Assembly: GCA_902472315.1 (NCBI GenBank) | Contig: CABRNM010000010.1 | Coordinates: 1-53,769, forward strand | Direction: 5' to 3' | Length of the DNA stretch: 53,769 nt | Origin: an uncultured Collinsella sp. | GTDB taxonomy: Bacteria > Actinomycetota > Coriobacteriia > Coriobacteriales > Coriobacteriaceae | Shown: piece by piece, positions 15,654 through 31,198 of the stretch | Layout of the letters: each line of letters begins with the position of its first letter | Position numbering within the stretch: position 1 is the stretch's first letter | The notes under the pieces: generated by a model | What the model was told of the DNA's origin: nothing | Seen by the model: only the letters and a program-made list of their open reading frames with translations | Database searches by the model: none | Made by a program: the position numbers and the translations under genes

Positions 15654-16790
15654 ATGCGTCTGCCCATGAATACCTCGCTTGCCACGCTTAAGCCCTCCGG
15701 CATCCGTCGGATTAACGCGCTCGCTGCCCAGCACCCAGGGTGCATCGCGCTTGCGCTCGGCGAGCCCGATTTTCCCACGCCCGATGTGATTAGCGCCGAG
15801 GTGACCGCTTCGTTGGACCGCGGCGACACACACTATCCGCCCAACAACGGTCGCCCCGCCCTGCGTGAGGCGTTGTCTGCTTACATGGGGGACGCGGGCC
15901 TTACGTTTTCGGCCGACGAGGTCGTCCTGACCGACGGCGCGACCGAGGCCCTGTCGGCAACATTCATGGCTATGCTCAACCCCGGCGATGAGGTCATTAT
16001 CCCAACGCCGGCCTTTGGCCTGTACGAGAGCATCGTCGTGGCCAACCACGCCAAAGCGGTTTATTTGGATACGGAGCCTACGCAATTCCAGATTGACGAG
16101 GACGCACTTCGTGTCTGCGTAACGCCGGCGACCAAGGCTATCGTCATTTGCTCGCCCAACAATCCTACGGGATGCATCCTCGACGCGGCATCGCTCGACG
16201 CCGTGGCACACGTGGCGGAGCAGGCGGGCATCTACGTGGTCTGCGACGACGTATATAACCGCCTGGTCTACGTGGATGGCTACGAGCGATTTGCCCAGCG
16301 CCACCCGGAGCTACGCGAGCAGACGGTGGTCATCGAGAGCTTCTCCAAGCCCTGGGCCATGACCGGCTGGCGCTTGGGCTGGCTCGCAGCCGCAGCCCCT
16401 GTCATCGCCGAGATCGCAAAGGCCCACCAATACTTAGTATCGAGCGCCGTCTCCTTTGAGATGGACGCCGCAGCCCGAGCCCTGACCGTCGATCCAACCC
16501 CCATGCTCAATGTCTACCGAGCCCGCCGCGAACGCGTGCTCGCATCCCTTAATAACATGGGCCTAGACGTAGTGGAACCAGCCGGCGCCTTCTACACTTT
16601 CCCGAGCATCAAAAAATTCGGTCTAACCAGCGAAGACTTCTGCATCAAAGCCATCAAAGAGGCAAACGTAGCCCTAGTCCCGGGAGACTGCTTCGGCACC
16701 GAAGGCCACGTCCGCTTAAGCTACTGCGCCTCCGACAAAAATCTGGACGAAGGTCTCCACCGCCTGTCAACCTTCGTTTCAACCTTATAG
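15654..16790 (+). CDS. PLP-dependent class I/II aminotransferase
   Basis: A cytoplasmic pyridoxal-phosphate enzyme of 378 residues. ALGEPDFPTPD is the N-terminal substrate-binding block. DGATEALSATF binds the cofactor phosphate, CSPNNPTG carries the conserved asparagine, CDDVYNRLVY the aspartate, and ESFSKPWAMTGWRLGW the Schiff-base lysine. C-terminal GDCFGTEGHVRLSYC has the carboxylate-binding arginine. It most resembles aspartate/aromatic aminotransferases. The substrate is not clear from context. The 3' half uses visibly more A-ending codons than the 5' half, possibly a sign of recombination. Confidence 0.92.
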   Translation: MRLPMNTSLATLKPSGIRRINALAAQHPGCIALALGEPDFPTPDVISAEVTASLDRGDTHYPPNNGRPALREALSAYMGDAGLTFSADEVVLTDGATEALSATFMAMLNPGDEVIIPTPAFGLYESIVVANHAKAVYLDTEPTQFQIDEDALRVCVTPATKAIVICSPNNPTGCILDAASLDAVAHVAEQAGIYVVCDDVYNRLVYVDGYERFAQRHPELREQTVVIESFSKPWAMTGWRLGWLAAAAPVIAEIAKAHQYLVSSAVSFEMDAAARALTVDPTPMLNVYRARRERVLASLNNMGLDVVEPAGAFYTFPSIKKFGLTSEDFCIKAIKEANVALVPGDCFGTEGHVRLSYCASDKNLDEGLHRLSTFVSTL

Positions 16791-16842
16791 CCCAACGGGA
16801 CGCAACACATCAGCCCACCGACCCAAGCATTATGAGTGGGAC

Positions 16843-17060
16843 GCGTCGCTCAACGGACACGAGGATTCGCAGCAAAGGCAACGTAGCTCCGGCCGGGAGG
16901 GGCAGGGCGAGTTTTCCGTAGATTCCGCATGAGCCGAAGGCCACTTAATGTGGCCTTCGTGCGAGCCCAGGACTTGACCGAGCGGAAAACTCGCCCTGCC
17001 CCTCCCGGCCGGAGCGTATGCAGGGTTTGTGTACGAATCCTCGCGCCCGTTGACCGACGC
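16843..17060. repeat. Large palindromic element, copy A
   Basis: Inner perfect 33-bp arms lie at 16886-16918 and 16983-17015. The core 16919-16982 holds a hairpin CGAAGGCCAC-TTAAT-GTGGCCTTCG (16935-16959). Outer arms 16843-16869 and 17034-17060 match at 24 of 27 positions. The core is shared with copies B, C and D (TTCCGCA, CCACTTAATGTGG, CAGGACT); the arms are not. The right outer arm contains the -35 box of the rplJ promoter. Confidence 0.85.
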
Positions 17061-17078
17061 CGGGGTCCCCGCCATAAT
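17050..17078 (+). promoter_or_regulatory. Promoter of rplJ-rplL
   Basis: TTGACC (17050-17055) and CATAAT (17073-17078) are 17 bases apart, a near-consensus housekeeping promoter. The -35 box overlaps the right edge of palindrome A. Confidence 0.8.
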
Positions 17079-17089
17079 ACTTTCGGTTC

Positions 17090-17190
17090 ACGCACGAATC
17101 CGCTGCCAGAGACAGCCGGTGCAAACGGGCATCGCCCGCGAGCTTAATGGGATATCCCGCCAGCCGAGGTGGTCGAGTAGATATGTCTTC
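17090..17190 (+). ncRNA. L10 leader (ribosomal protein autoregulatory leader)
   Basis: The 5' leader of rplJ-rplL shows features of the known bacterial L10 leader RNA: GCCGGTGC, the unpaired CTTAAT region, and CCGCCAGCCGAGGTGG. In this family the L10-L12 complex binds the leader to limit its own synthesis. Assignment is by motif and position directly before rplJ. Confidence 0.7.
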
Positions 17191-17192
17191 TC

Positions 17193-17229
17193 GCCCCCGT
17201 CGCTCATGCAGCGCGGGGGCTTTCTTTTT
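17193..17229 (+). terminator. Attenuator in the rplJ leader
   Basis: GCCCCCG (17193-17199) pairs with CGGGGGC (17214-17220) around an inner CGCT/AGCG stem, followed by TTTCTTTTT. It lies between the L10 leader and rplJ, fitting transcription attenuation controlled by the leader. Confidence 0.85.
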
Positions 17230-17294
17230 GGACATGCCCCCGTCACGTCCTTGTGGCGGACCGTGCCCGGAAAGAATTCGAGGAGGTGTAATTC

Positions 17295-17816
17295 ATGCCC
17301 CAGCAGTACAAAATCGACAAGGTTGCAGAGATCGAGTCCCGTATCGCCGAGAACGCCGGTCTGTTCGTCGTCAACTACAACGGTCTGACGGTTAAGCAGG
17401 CTCAGGAGCTGCGTCATCAGCTTCGCGAGTGCGGCGCCGAGATGAAGGTCTACAAGAACAACCTGGTCAAGATCGCTCTCAAGAACCAGGAGCAGCCCGA
17501 GCTCGACGAGATCCTCGCCGGCCCCGTCGCTTATGTGTTCTACGAGACCGAGCCGGTCGAGGCCGCTAAGACCCTTAAGGACTTCTCCGCTAAGTCCAAG
17601 GGCGTCCTTGAGATCAAGGGCGGTATCTCCGACGGCAAGGTCGTTTCCGCTGATGATGTTAAGGCTATCGCCGAGCTGCCCACCAAGGACCAGCTTCTCG
17701 GCCAGATCGCCGGTCTCATCTCCGGTTTCGCTCGCGACATCGCTGTCTGCGTCAACGGCGTTTCCTCTGGTCTCGCTCGTTCGATCCAGCAGGTCTCCGA
17801 GCAGAAGGCAGCCTAG
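17295..17816 (+). CDS. rplJ: 50S ribosomal protein L10
   Basis: The stalk base protein that anchors L7/L12 dimers to 23S rRNA. The 173 residues include MPQQYKIDKVAEIESRIAEN, LFVVNYNGLTVKQAQELRHQ and YKNNLVKIAL, all typical of L10. GAGGAGGTG precedes the ATG. The usual upstream partners rplK and rplA are not present; an aminotransferase and palindrome A come before it. Expression is probably controlled by the L10 leader and attenuator. Confidence 0.98.
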   Translation: MPQQYKIDKVAEIESRIAENAGLFVVNYNGLTVKQAQELRHQLRECGAEMKVYKNNLVKIALKNQEQPELDEILAGPVAYVFYETEPVEAAKTLKDFSAKSKGVLEIKGGISDGKVVSADDVKAIAELPTKDQLLGQIAGLISGFARDIAVCVNGVSSGLARSIQQVSEQKAA

Positions 17817-17918
17817 TCGCTGTTTTCACCCGCGGCGGCAACGCCGCACCCCTGGCGCATTCGCGCCGTGTTTTAACTGATCTCCGTGCACAGACACGGA
17901 AACCGAAAGGACTTAGAA

Positions 17919-18296
17919 ATGGCTAAGCTTACCACCGATGAGATCATCGATGCTCTTAAGGAAATGACCCTTCTCGAGGCTTCCGAGCTCGTTAAGGCTA
18001 TCGAGGACACCTTCGGCGTTTCCGCCGCTGCTCCTGCCGCTGTTGTCGCCGCTCCCGCTGCTGGCGCTGCTGAGGCCGAGGAGAAGACCGAGTTTGACGT
18101 CGTGCTCGAGGGCTTCGGCGACAACAAGATCCAGGTCATCAAGGCCGTCCGTGAGCTCACCAACCTTGGCCTGAAGGAGGCCAAGGAGGTCGTCGAGGGC
18201 GCTCCCAAGGCTGTTCTCGAGGGTGCCAAGAAGGAGGACGCCGAGGCTGCCAAGGAGAAGCTCGAGGCTGCTGGCGCTGCTGTCACCCTCAAGTAA
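17919..18296 (+). CDS. rplL: 50S ribosomal protein L7/L12
   Basis: The flexible stalk protein that recruits translation GTPases. It has the N-terminal dimerisation domain (LTTDEIIDALKEMTLLEASELVKAIEDTFGV split at residues 3-33), an alanine-rich hinge, and the C-terminal GTPase-contact domain (EFDVVLEGFGDNKIQVIKAV ... TNLGLKEAKEVVEGAP). At 125 residues it is full length. The ATG at 17919 follows GAAAGGAC; a longer in-frame start lacks homology. Confidence 0.98.
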   Translation: MAKLTTDEIIDALKEMTLLEASELVKAIEDTFGVSAAAPAAVVAAPAAGAAEAEEKTEFDVVLEGFGDNKIQVIKAVRELTNLGLKEAKEVVEGAPKAVLEGAKKEDAEAAKEKLEAAGAAVTLK

Positions 18297-18323
18297 TCAG
18301 GCTTTCTCGCCAGATTTCTTTGC

Positions 18324-18358
18324 AGACGGGGTTCGCATTGCGAACCCCGTCTTTTTCG
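18324..18358 (+). terminator. Terminator after rplL
   Basis: AGACGGGGTTCGC (18324-18336) pairs perfectly with GCGAACCCCGTCT (18340-18352), followed by TTTTCGTTTT. Confidence 0.93.
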
Positions 18359-18609
18359 TTTTGATCCCTCTATTTTGTTGGCTCGGCATACAAATTGCTG
18401 CCGCTTGCGGTGCTTTGGCGTTGCTACCGTTGGGCGATAAAATTGCACCATTCGAGCAATAATTTGCGTTGACCTGCTGAAGAATGGCGCTTGCCTACAT
18501 TAGCGTTAATTAACGGCGGTAAGATAAACCGGTATCGCAATTTGGTCTGCGGCCGCCGTGCCGCACGCACAGGGCGCATCCTGCGCCTGCGAAAGGATCC
18601 TTGAATAAC

Positions 18610-19518
18610 ATGAAGGCAATCATCCCCGCCGCCGGTCTTGGCACGCGTTTTCTGCCTGGCACCAAGTGCACGCCCAAAGAGATGCTGCCGGTGCTCGACA
18701 AACCGGTCATCCAGTACGTCGTTGAGGAGGCGCTCGACCCCGATGAGGTCGACGATGCTATTATCGTCACCTCTCCTGGCAAGCCCGAGTTGCTGAGCTA
18801 CTTCCAGCCCGATCGCTCGCTCGAGAACCTGCTTCGCGAGCGTGGCAAGGACGCCTACGCCGACGCCGTCGCCCATGCTGGTGGTATGCCGGTCGACTTC
18901 CGTTATCAGTACGAGCCCAAGGGCCTTGGCCACGCCATTCGCTCTGCCGCCGACGCTGTGGCAGGGGAGAACTTCCTGGTTCTTCTGGGCGATTACGTTG
19001 TGCCCAACCGTGACATCTGCGACAAGATGCTTGCTGTCTCCAAGGAGCACGGTGGCGCTTCTGTTATCGCCGTTGCCGCGTGCGCTCCCGAGGAAGTCAG
19101 CCGCTATGGCGTTATCGCCGGCGATCGCGTGGGCGCTCTCGAGGGCTTCGAGAATGCCGCCGACGACGAGCCCGGTGCTGTTTGGCGTATCGGCGGCCTG
19201 GTCGAGAAGCCCGCTCCCGAGGCGGCTCCGTCCAACCTGTACATCGTCGGTCGCTACCTGCTGAGCCCGTTGGTCATGGACTTGCTCGCCGATCAGCAGG
19301 CCGGTAAGGGCGGCGAGATCCAGCTGACCGACGCTATGGCCCGTTCGCTCGATCGCGAGGCCATGTACGCTGTTGTCATCGACCCGCTGTCGGGCTACGA
19401 TACCGGTACCCCGTCTGGCTGGATGGCCACCAACGCCCTCATGGCTGCAAGCGATCCTTGCTTTGCCGGCGCCTTCTGGGATGCCATCGACGAGCGCGGC
19501 GGTTTGATGCGCAAATAA
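18610..19518 (+). CDS. galU: UTP--glucose-1-phosphate uridylyltransferase
   Basis: Makes UDP-glucose from UTP and glucose-1-phosphate for cell-surface glycans. MKAIIPAAGLGTRFLPGTK is the nucleotide-binding signature and CTPKEMLPVLDKPVIQYVVE the next conserved block; LVLLGDYVV and GTPSGWM follow. The family start matches the ATG at 18610; an in-frame TTG at 18601 is only three bases from the AAAGGA site. Its place between rplL and rpoB is unusual. The 304-base gap before it holds the rplL terminator and promoter-like AT-rich DNA, including an 18-base match to 47591-47608. Confidence 0.95.
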   Translation: MKAIIPAAGLGTRFLPGTKCTPKEMLPVLDKPVIQYVVEEALDPDEVDDAIIVTSPGKPELLSYFQPDRSLENLLRERGKDAYADAVAHAGGMPVDFRYQYEPKGLGHAIRSAADAVAGENFLVLLGDYVVPNRDICDKMLAVSKEHGGASVIAVAACAPEEVSRYGVIAGDRVGALEGFENAADDEPGAVWRIGGLVEKPAPEAAPSNLYIVGRYLLSPLVMDLLADQQAGKGGEIQLTDAMARSLDREAMYAVVIDPLSGYDTGTPSGWMATNALMAASDPCFAGAFWDAIDERGGLMRK

Positions 19519-19540
19519 GCCTTTCGGGCATCGACATTTA

Positions 19541-19572
19541 CGGGCGCGGACCTCGGTTCGCGCCCGTTTTTT
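19541..19572 (+). terminator. Terminator after galU
   Basis: CGGGCGCG (19541-19548) pairs with CGCGCCCG (19559-19566), followed by six T residues. Confidence 0.9.
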
Positions 19573-19705
19573 ATAAGAGCTACGATTGCCAGCCCTCTGT
19601 TCACAGAAAATATATGAACAGGTGTTCGATGCATATCCATCTACCTGCATGTTTTCTGTCGAAAAACTTTGCTACTCCAAAAACTCAATCACGTCAAGGC
19701 TTTTC

Positions 19706-19733
19706 TTGCTCAACGGTCGGTACCTGATAAACT
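19706..19733 (+). promoter_or_regulatory. Candidate rpoB promoter
   Basis: TTGCTC (19706-19711) and TAAACT (19728-19733) are 16 bases apart, 74 bases before the rpoB start. The boxes are imperfect but lie in the only promoter-like stretch after the galU terminator. Confidence 0.4.
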
Positions 19734-19806
19734 ATTAGGTTGCGATAACTGGCGAAGCTATGCCTCGCCAATCCACCGAGCATTTCCGTGAAGGAGGAAA
19801 AACCTG

Positions 19807-23298
<3,492 letters not shown>

Positions 23299-23304
23299 TT
23301 GACT

Positions 23305-27780
<4,476 letters not shown>

Positions 27781-27806
27781 TTTCCTAGTACGTTAACCGC
27801 CCTTCC

Positions 27807-27843
27807 AAAGACCCGTTTCCCAACAGGGAAGCGGGTCTTTTTT
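27807..27843 (+). terminator. Terminator after rpoC
   Basis: AAAGACCCGTTTCCC (27807-27821) pairs with GGGAAGCGGGTCTTT (27826-27840) with one wobble, followed by more T residues. Confidence 0.95.
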
Positions 27844-27850
27844 GTTGAAG

Positions 27851-28041
27851 AACGTTGCCCCGACGAGCACGTCGGATTCCCGGAACGGGCCGCCCGCTGT
27901 TTAAGTTTGTCGCGAGTTCCGCACGCAAAGGGAAGCACTTAATGTGCTTTCCGTCTTGCGCAGGACTGTAGAGCAGCAAACTTAAACAGCGGGCGGCCCG
28001 TTCCGGGAATCTGCCCTGCGCACAGAAGGGGATTCCTTTTG
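27851..28041. repeat. Large palindromic element, copy B
   Basis: Perfect 33-bp arms at 27876-27908 and 27978-28010 (start ATTCCCGGAACGG) enclose a 69-nt core. The core has TCGCGAGTTCCGCACG, an inner hairpin with loop TTAAT, and CAGGACTGTAGAGCAG. Flanks AACGTTGCCCC...ACGAGCACGTCGG and GCGCACAGAAGG are shared with copy C. The inner stem is GGGAAGCAC/GTGCTTTCC, different from A, C and D but still paired. Confidence 0.88.
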
Positions 28042-28080
28042 CCAAAAAGGGACAGGTTTATTTTGGTAGGTTTTTCCTGC
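28041..28080 (-). repeat. REP-like 40-bp repeat, inverted copy
   Basis: Bases 28041-28066 are the exact reverse complement of 29857-29882 (GCCAAAAAGGGACAGG...). The similarity continues to 28080 at about 80%. A third copy is at 44234-44272. The inverted pair brackets the sigma factor module. Confidence 0.8.
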
Positions 28081-28087
28081 TTGAATT

Positions 28088-28116
28088 TGAAACATTTCGT
28101 TCGGTTAAAGCGTATC
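28088..28116 (+). promoter_or_regulatory. Candidate ECF-type promoter for the sigma factor operon
   Basis: TGAAAC (28088-28093) and CGTATC (28111-28116) are 17 bases apart. This is close to the TGAAAC-CGTC pattern known for SigV-like ECF factors, suggesting autoregulation. Confidence 0.45.
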
Positions 28117-28164
28117 TATGGTGAGGACCTCATCAAGAATCATTACCGTCACCGGGAGGTGATT

Positions 28165-28683
28165 ATGGAAGAACAGGCATTTAGACAGGCGGTCGAAGAT
28201 CACCGGGATGTCGTGTTTCGAATCGCATTGACGTACCTGCGCGATCGTGCCGACGCCGACGATGTTGCCCAGGATGTCTTTCTTAAGCTGCTTAAAAGCA
28301 ATGGACATTTTGAAAGTTGGGAACATCTTCGTCGATGGCTTATCCGGGTCACGATCAATGAATGCAAATCGCTCTTTCGAAAGCCATGGAGGCGTGTGGA
28401 GGATATTGAGAACCTGGCCGATTCGCTTTCGGCGGCGCAGGATGAGACCAAGGCGGTCCTGTCAGACGTTATGCGACTTCCGGAGCGATTCCGTGTCCCC
28501 ATCGTGCTCTATTACTATCTGGGCTTTTCGACCTCAGAGATTGCCGAGTTGTTGCATGTACCAGCCGCGACCGTTCGAACGCGTTTAGCTCGCGGTCGAT
28601 CGAAGCTCAAATTCATCCTAGAGGAGGGCGACCGTGAAATCCAATCAAATCAAGCAGGCCTTCGAGTCCATCCAAGCCGATAG
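28165..28683 (+). CDS. ECF-family RNA polymerase sigma factor
   Basis: An alternative sigma factor of 172 residues. Region 2 is FRIALTYLRDRADADDVAQD with VFLKLLKS. Region 4 is LPERFRVPIVLYYYLGFSTS with IAELLHVPAATVRTRLARGR as the recognition helix-turn-helix. ATG 28165 has GGGAGGT five bases upstream; the longer frame to 28039 lies in palindrome B. Its 3' end overlaps the next gene by 50 bases, strong evidence of coupled expression with a membrane-anchored partner. It probably responds to an envelope signal. Confidence 0.92.
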   Translation: MEEQAFRQAVEDHRDVVFRIALTYLRDRADADDVAQDVFLKLLKSNGHFESWEHLRRWLIRVTINECKSLFRKPWRRVEDIENLADSLSAAQDETKAVLSDVMRLPERFRVPIVLYYYLGFSTSEIAELLHVPAATVRTRLARGRSKLKFILEEGDREIQSNQAGLRVHPSR

Positions 28684-29710
28684 CGATCTTGCAGATCGCG
28701 TCCTAAATACCGTTGCGGGTGAGCCGCTTCATCGAAAGGGCCACGCGAAGCCTCTCTATGTTGCCGTAATCGGATGTCTTGTCGGAGTGTTGGCGACCGG
28801 AGGGGTCGCCTATGCCGTTATCAATTCCAGCTATTTTGCCTCAGCGTGGGGAGACCACGGCAACGGGGATTCCATTACCTGGACCAACGGCGGCTCATCG
28901 GGGGCTAAATACACCTACACCAGGGAGTTTGGTGACGGCATTGCGCCCCAAAGCCTGGAGGGCAAAGTCCAGAAGGTTAATCTGTCCGTCGAGGGTAACG
29001 GCTATACGCTTGATATCCATGAGATGGCTATCGATAAAAACGGTTGCGGTGCCGTGACGTTTACGCTGTCCAATCCAAATGGCGTTAACTACTACAAGCC
29101 GGCAGCAGAGACGGGCGAACTTGTTCTCTATGGTGAAGAAGAACAAGGCATCGGCACGCCCAGCATGAACTTCGGCGAGGAATGGGCTGACACACGCTGC
29201 ACCATTGATAAGGACACATCAAGCGACACGGTCATTAATGGCACGATGTACTTTGCCTCGTGGGATCGCGAGCGAGATTTGCAACATGCGGTTACCTGGA
29301 ATATCTGCTGGACTGAGGGTGAAGGCGAGGACGCGAAGCCGTTCGAGGCATCGACGCCCGAGTTTAGCGTTGGAGCGTACGTCGATACAAAGGAACTCCG
29401 CTCCGATGACTCGCCTCTCGAGATCAGCCCGTTTTCTATCCAGACACACATCGATGATCTGGGCATTGGCGCAGTCACGAAGAAGTTGATCGTTACCTAC
29501 AAGGATGGATCGGAGCAGATTATCGAAGACGATGCTGCGGGCGCGTACAATTTCTATGTCTCGCTGACGCGCAATAGCGGAGAGAACATCTCGGTGCCGA
29601 CAAAACTGATCAATGTCGATCAAGTGGTCTCGGTAACCCTTGAGGGCACGAGGTACACATCAACAGGAGAGACCGAAACAGAAGTACCCTTTACCATCGT
29701 TTATTCGTAA
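28634..29710 (+). CDS. Membrane-anchored protein, probable anti-sigma factor or sensor
   Basis: A 358-residue protein with an N-terminal cytoplasmic segment (1-40), one membrane helix (LYVAVIGCLVGVLATGGVAY, about 41-62) and a large extracytoplasmic part rich in beta strands. This layout matches DUF4179/RsiV-like anti-sigma partners of ECF factors, but I see no clear zinc anti-sigma motif. GTG 28634 follows GAGGAGG inside the sigma gene. Three cysteines outside the membrane (NGCGAV, TRCTID, NICWTE) might form a disulfide. By context it restrains the sigma factor until a surface signal arrives. Confidence 0.75.
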   Translation: MKSNQIKQAFESIQADSDLADRVLNTVAGEPLHRKGHAKPLYVAVIGCLVGVLATGGVAYAVINSSYFASAWGDHGNGDSITWTNGGSSGAKYTYTREFGDGIAPQSLEGKVQKVNLSVEGNGYTLDIHEMAIDKNGCGAVTFTLSNPNGVNYYKPAAETGELVLYGEEEQGIGTPSMNFGEEWADTRCTIDKDTSSDTVINGTMYFASWDRERDLQHAVTWNICWTEGEGEDAKPFEASTPEFSVGAYVDTKELRSDDSPLEISPFSIQTHIDDLGIGAVTKKLIVTYKDGSEQIIEDDAAGAYNFYVSLTRNSGENISVPTKLINVDQVVSVTLEGTRYTSTGETETEVPFTIVYS

Positions 29711-29716
29711 AGTCTG

Positions 29717-29748
29717 GGCCGCTTCCCAAGGGGGGAAACGGCCTTTTT
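29717..29748 (+). terminator. Terminator after the sigma factor operon
   Basis: GGCCGCTTCCC (29717-29727) pairs with GGGAAACGGCC (29733-29743) with one mismatch, followed by TTTTT. Confidence 0.85.
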
Positions 29749-29842
29749 AGCGTTATATGGACGAGTGGATTGGACGTTATTCGTCTGATTCTCGGAAGAA
29801 CGTAGCAAATGGATGCGGATCACCGTGAAGAGTGGCGTTTTC

Positions 29843-29882
29843 CCAGATAAAACCGACCAAAATAAACCTGTCCCTTTTTGGC
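29843..29882 (+). repeat. REP-like 40-bp repeat
   Basis: CCCAGATAAAACC followed by CCAAAATAAACCTGTCCC. It is the inverse of 28041-28080 and also matches 44234-44272 (CCAGATAAGACC, CCAAAATAAACCCGTCCC). Confidence 0.8.
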
Positions 29883-29886
29883 AGGT

Positions 29887-30078
29887 AACGTTGCCCCAAC
29901 GAGCACGTCGGATTCCCGGGCCGGGCGGCACAGGGGTTAAGTTTGTCGCGAGTTCCGCACGAGCCGGAGGCCACTTAATGTGGCCTCCGTGCGAGCCAGG
30001 ACTGTAGAGCAGCAAACTTAACCCCTGTGCCGCCCGGCCCGGGAATCCGCCCCCGCGCACAGAAGGAGATTCCTTTTG
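29887..30078. repeat. Large palindromic element, copy C
   Basis: Perfect arms 29912-29944 and 30014-30046 (33 bp, extendable to 29909/30049 and one base inward) enclose a 69-nt core. The core is TCGCGAGTTCCGCACG, the hairpin CGGAGGCCAC-TTAAT-GTGGCCTCCG, and CAGGACTGTAGAGCAG. The outer flanks and arm ends (ATTCCCGG, TTAAGTTT) match copy B, but the middle of the arm is different and again self-complementary. Confidence 0.88.
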
Positions 30079-30108
30079 TGTAGGCTTTGCGGAAATGTGC
30101 CAATTTTA

Positions 30109-30161
30109 GGATACGCCCGGCGGCGTGGTCTGTTGACGGCACAGCTAACGCCACGTATCCT
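30109..30161 (+). promoter_or_regulatory. Promoter of rpsL-rpsG-fusA-rpsJ
   Basis: TTGACG (30133-30138) and TATCCT (30156-30161) are separated by 17 bases. An inverted pair GGATACG (30109-30115) and CGTATCC (30154-30160) brackets the promoter, and GGATACGCCCG recurs upstream of rplC. Confidence 0.7.
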
Positions 30162-30254
30162 ATCGAACTGCGTGTTTCGTAGGGGGATGCTGACCCCTCG
30201 ATTCAAGCCGTTGCACTTTACAGAAAGCTGGAATCATTCGAGAAGGAGTACGCT

Positions 30255-30632
30255 TTGCCTACTATTAACCAGCTGGTTCGCCAGGGCCGTCGTTCCGTGC
30301 CCAAGAAGTCCAAGAACGCTGCCCTGCAGCACAACTCCCAGAAGCGCGGCGTGTGCACCCGCGTCTTCACCACGAGCCCCAAGAAGCCGAACTCGGCTCT
30401 TCGTAAGGTTGCCCGTGTTCGCCTTGTCAACGGCATCGAAGTTACTGCTTACATCCCGGGTGAGGGCCACAACCTGCAGGAGCACTCCATCGTGCTCGTC
30501 CGTGGCGGTCGTGTCCGTGACCTCCCTGGTGTCCGTTATCACGTCATCCGTGGCGCCTACGACGCTGCTCCGGTCCAGAACCGTATGCAGGCCCGTTCCA
30601 AGTACGGTGCTAAGCGCCCCAAGGCCAAATAA
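30255..30632 (+). CDS. rpsL: 30S ribosomal protein S12
   Basis: A decoding-centre protein, 125 residues. It starts MPTINQLVRQGRRSV at TTG 30255 behind AGAAGGAG. The streptomycin-relevant block TTSPKKPNSALRKVARVRL and PGEGHNLQEHS are intact, with lysine at the position usually mutated to resistance. First gene of the str-type operon here. Confidence 0.98.
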   Translation: MPTINQLVRQGRRSVPKKSKNAALQHNSQKRGVCTRVFTTSPKKPNSALRKVARVRLVNGIEVTAYIPGEGHNLQEHSIVLVRGGRVRDLPGVRYHVIRGAYDAAPVQNRMQARSKYGAKRPKAK

Positions 30633-30705
30633 GCCAGATAACGTTTTGATACTTTCGCCGTGTGCCGCCTAAGCGCCGCACGGTAGACACTTAAGGAGAT
30701 TTCAC

Positions 30706-31179
30706 ATGCCGCGTCGTGCAGCAGCTAATCGTCGTGAGGTTCAGCCTGACGCCGTTTACAACAACCGCCTGGTGACTCAGCTCATCAACAAGGTCCTTCT
30801 TGACGGCAAGAAGGCCACCGCTGAGCGCATCGTTTACACCGCTTTCGAGATCGTTGCCGAGAAGTCTGAGGGTGGCGACGCTCTCGCTACCTTCAAGAAG
30901 GCTATGGACAACGTCAAGCCCACGCTCGAGGTCAAGCCCAAGCGTGTCGGTGGCGCTACCTATCAGGTCCCGATGGAGGTCAACTCCCGTCGTTCCACCG
31001 CTCTGGGTATTCGCTGGATCGTCAACTTCTCCCGCGCTCGCAAGGAGAAGACCATGGCCGAGCGTCTCGCCAACGAGATCCTCGACGCTTCCAACGGCCT
31101 GGGCGCTTCCGTCAAGAAGCGTGAGGACGTCTTCAAGATGGCCGAGGCCAACCGCGCGTTCTCTCACTATCGTTGGTAA
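30706..31179 (+). CDS. rpsG: 30S ribosomal protein S7
   Basis: Nucleates assembly of the 30S head. It has 157 residues: MPRRAAANRREVQPDAVYNN, LINKVLLDGKKATAERIVY, GGATYQVPMEV and RWIVNFSRARKEKTMAERLA are typical. It follows rpsL by 73 bases and is 19 bases before fusA. Confidence 0.98.
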   Translation: MPRRAAANRREVQPDAVYNNRLVTQLINKVLLDGKKATAERIVYTAFEIVAEKSEGGDALATFKKAMDNVKPTLEVKPKRVGGATYQVPMEVNSRRSTALGIRWIVNFSRARKEKTMAERLANEILDASNGLGASVKKREDVFKMAEANRAFSHYRW

Positions 31180-31198
31180 GTTAAGGTAAGGAACTAAC

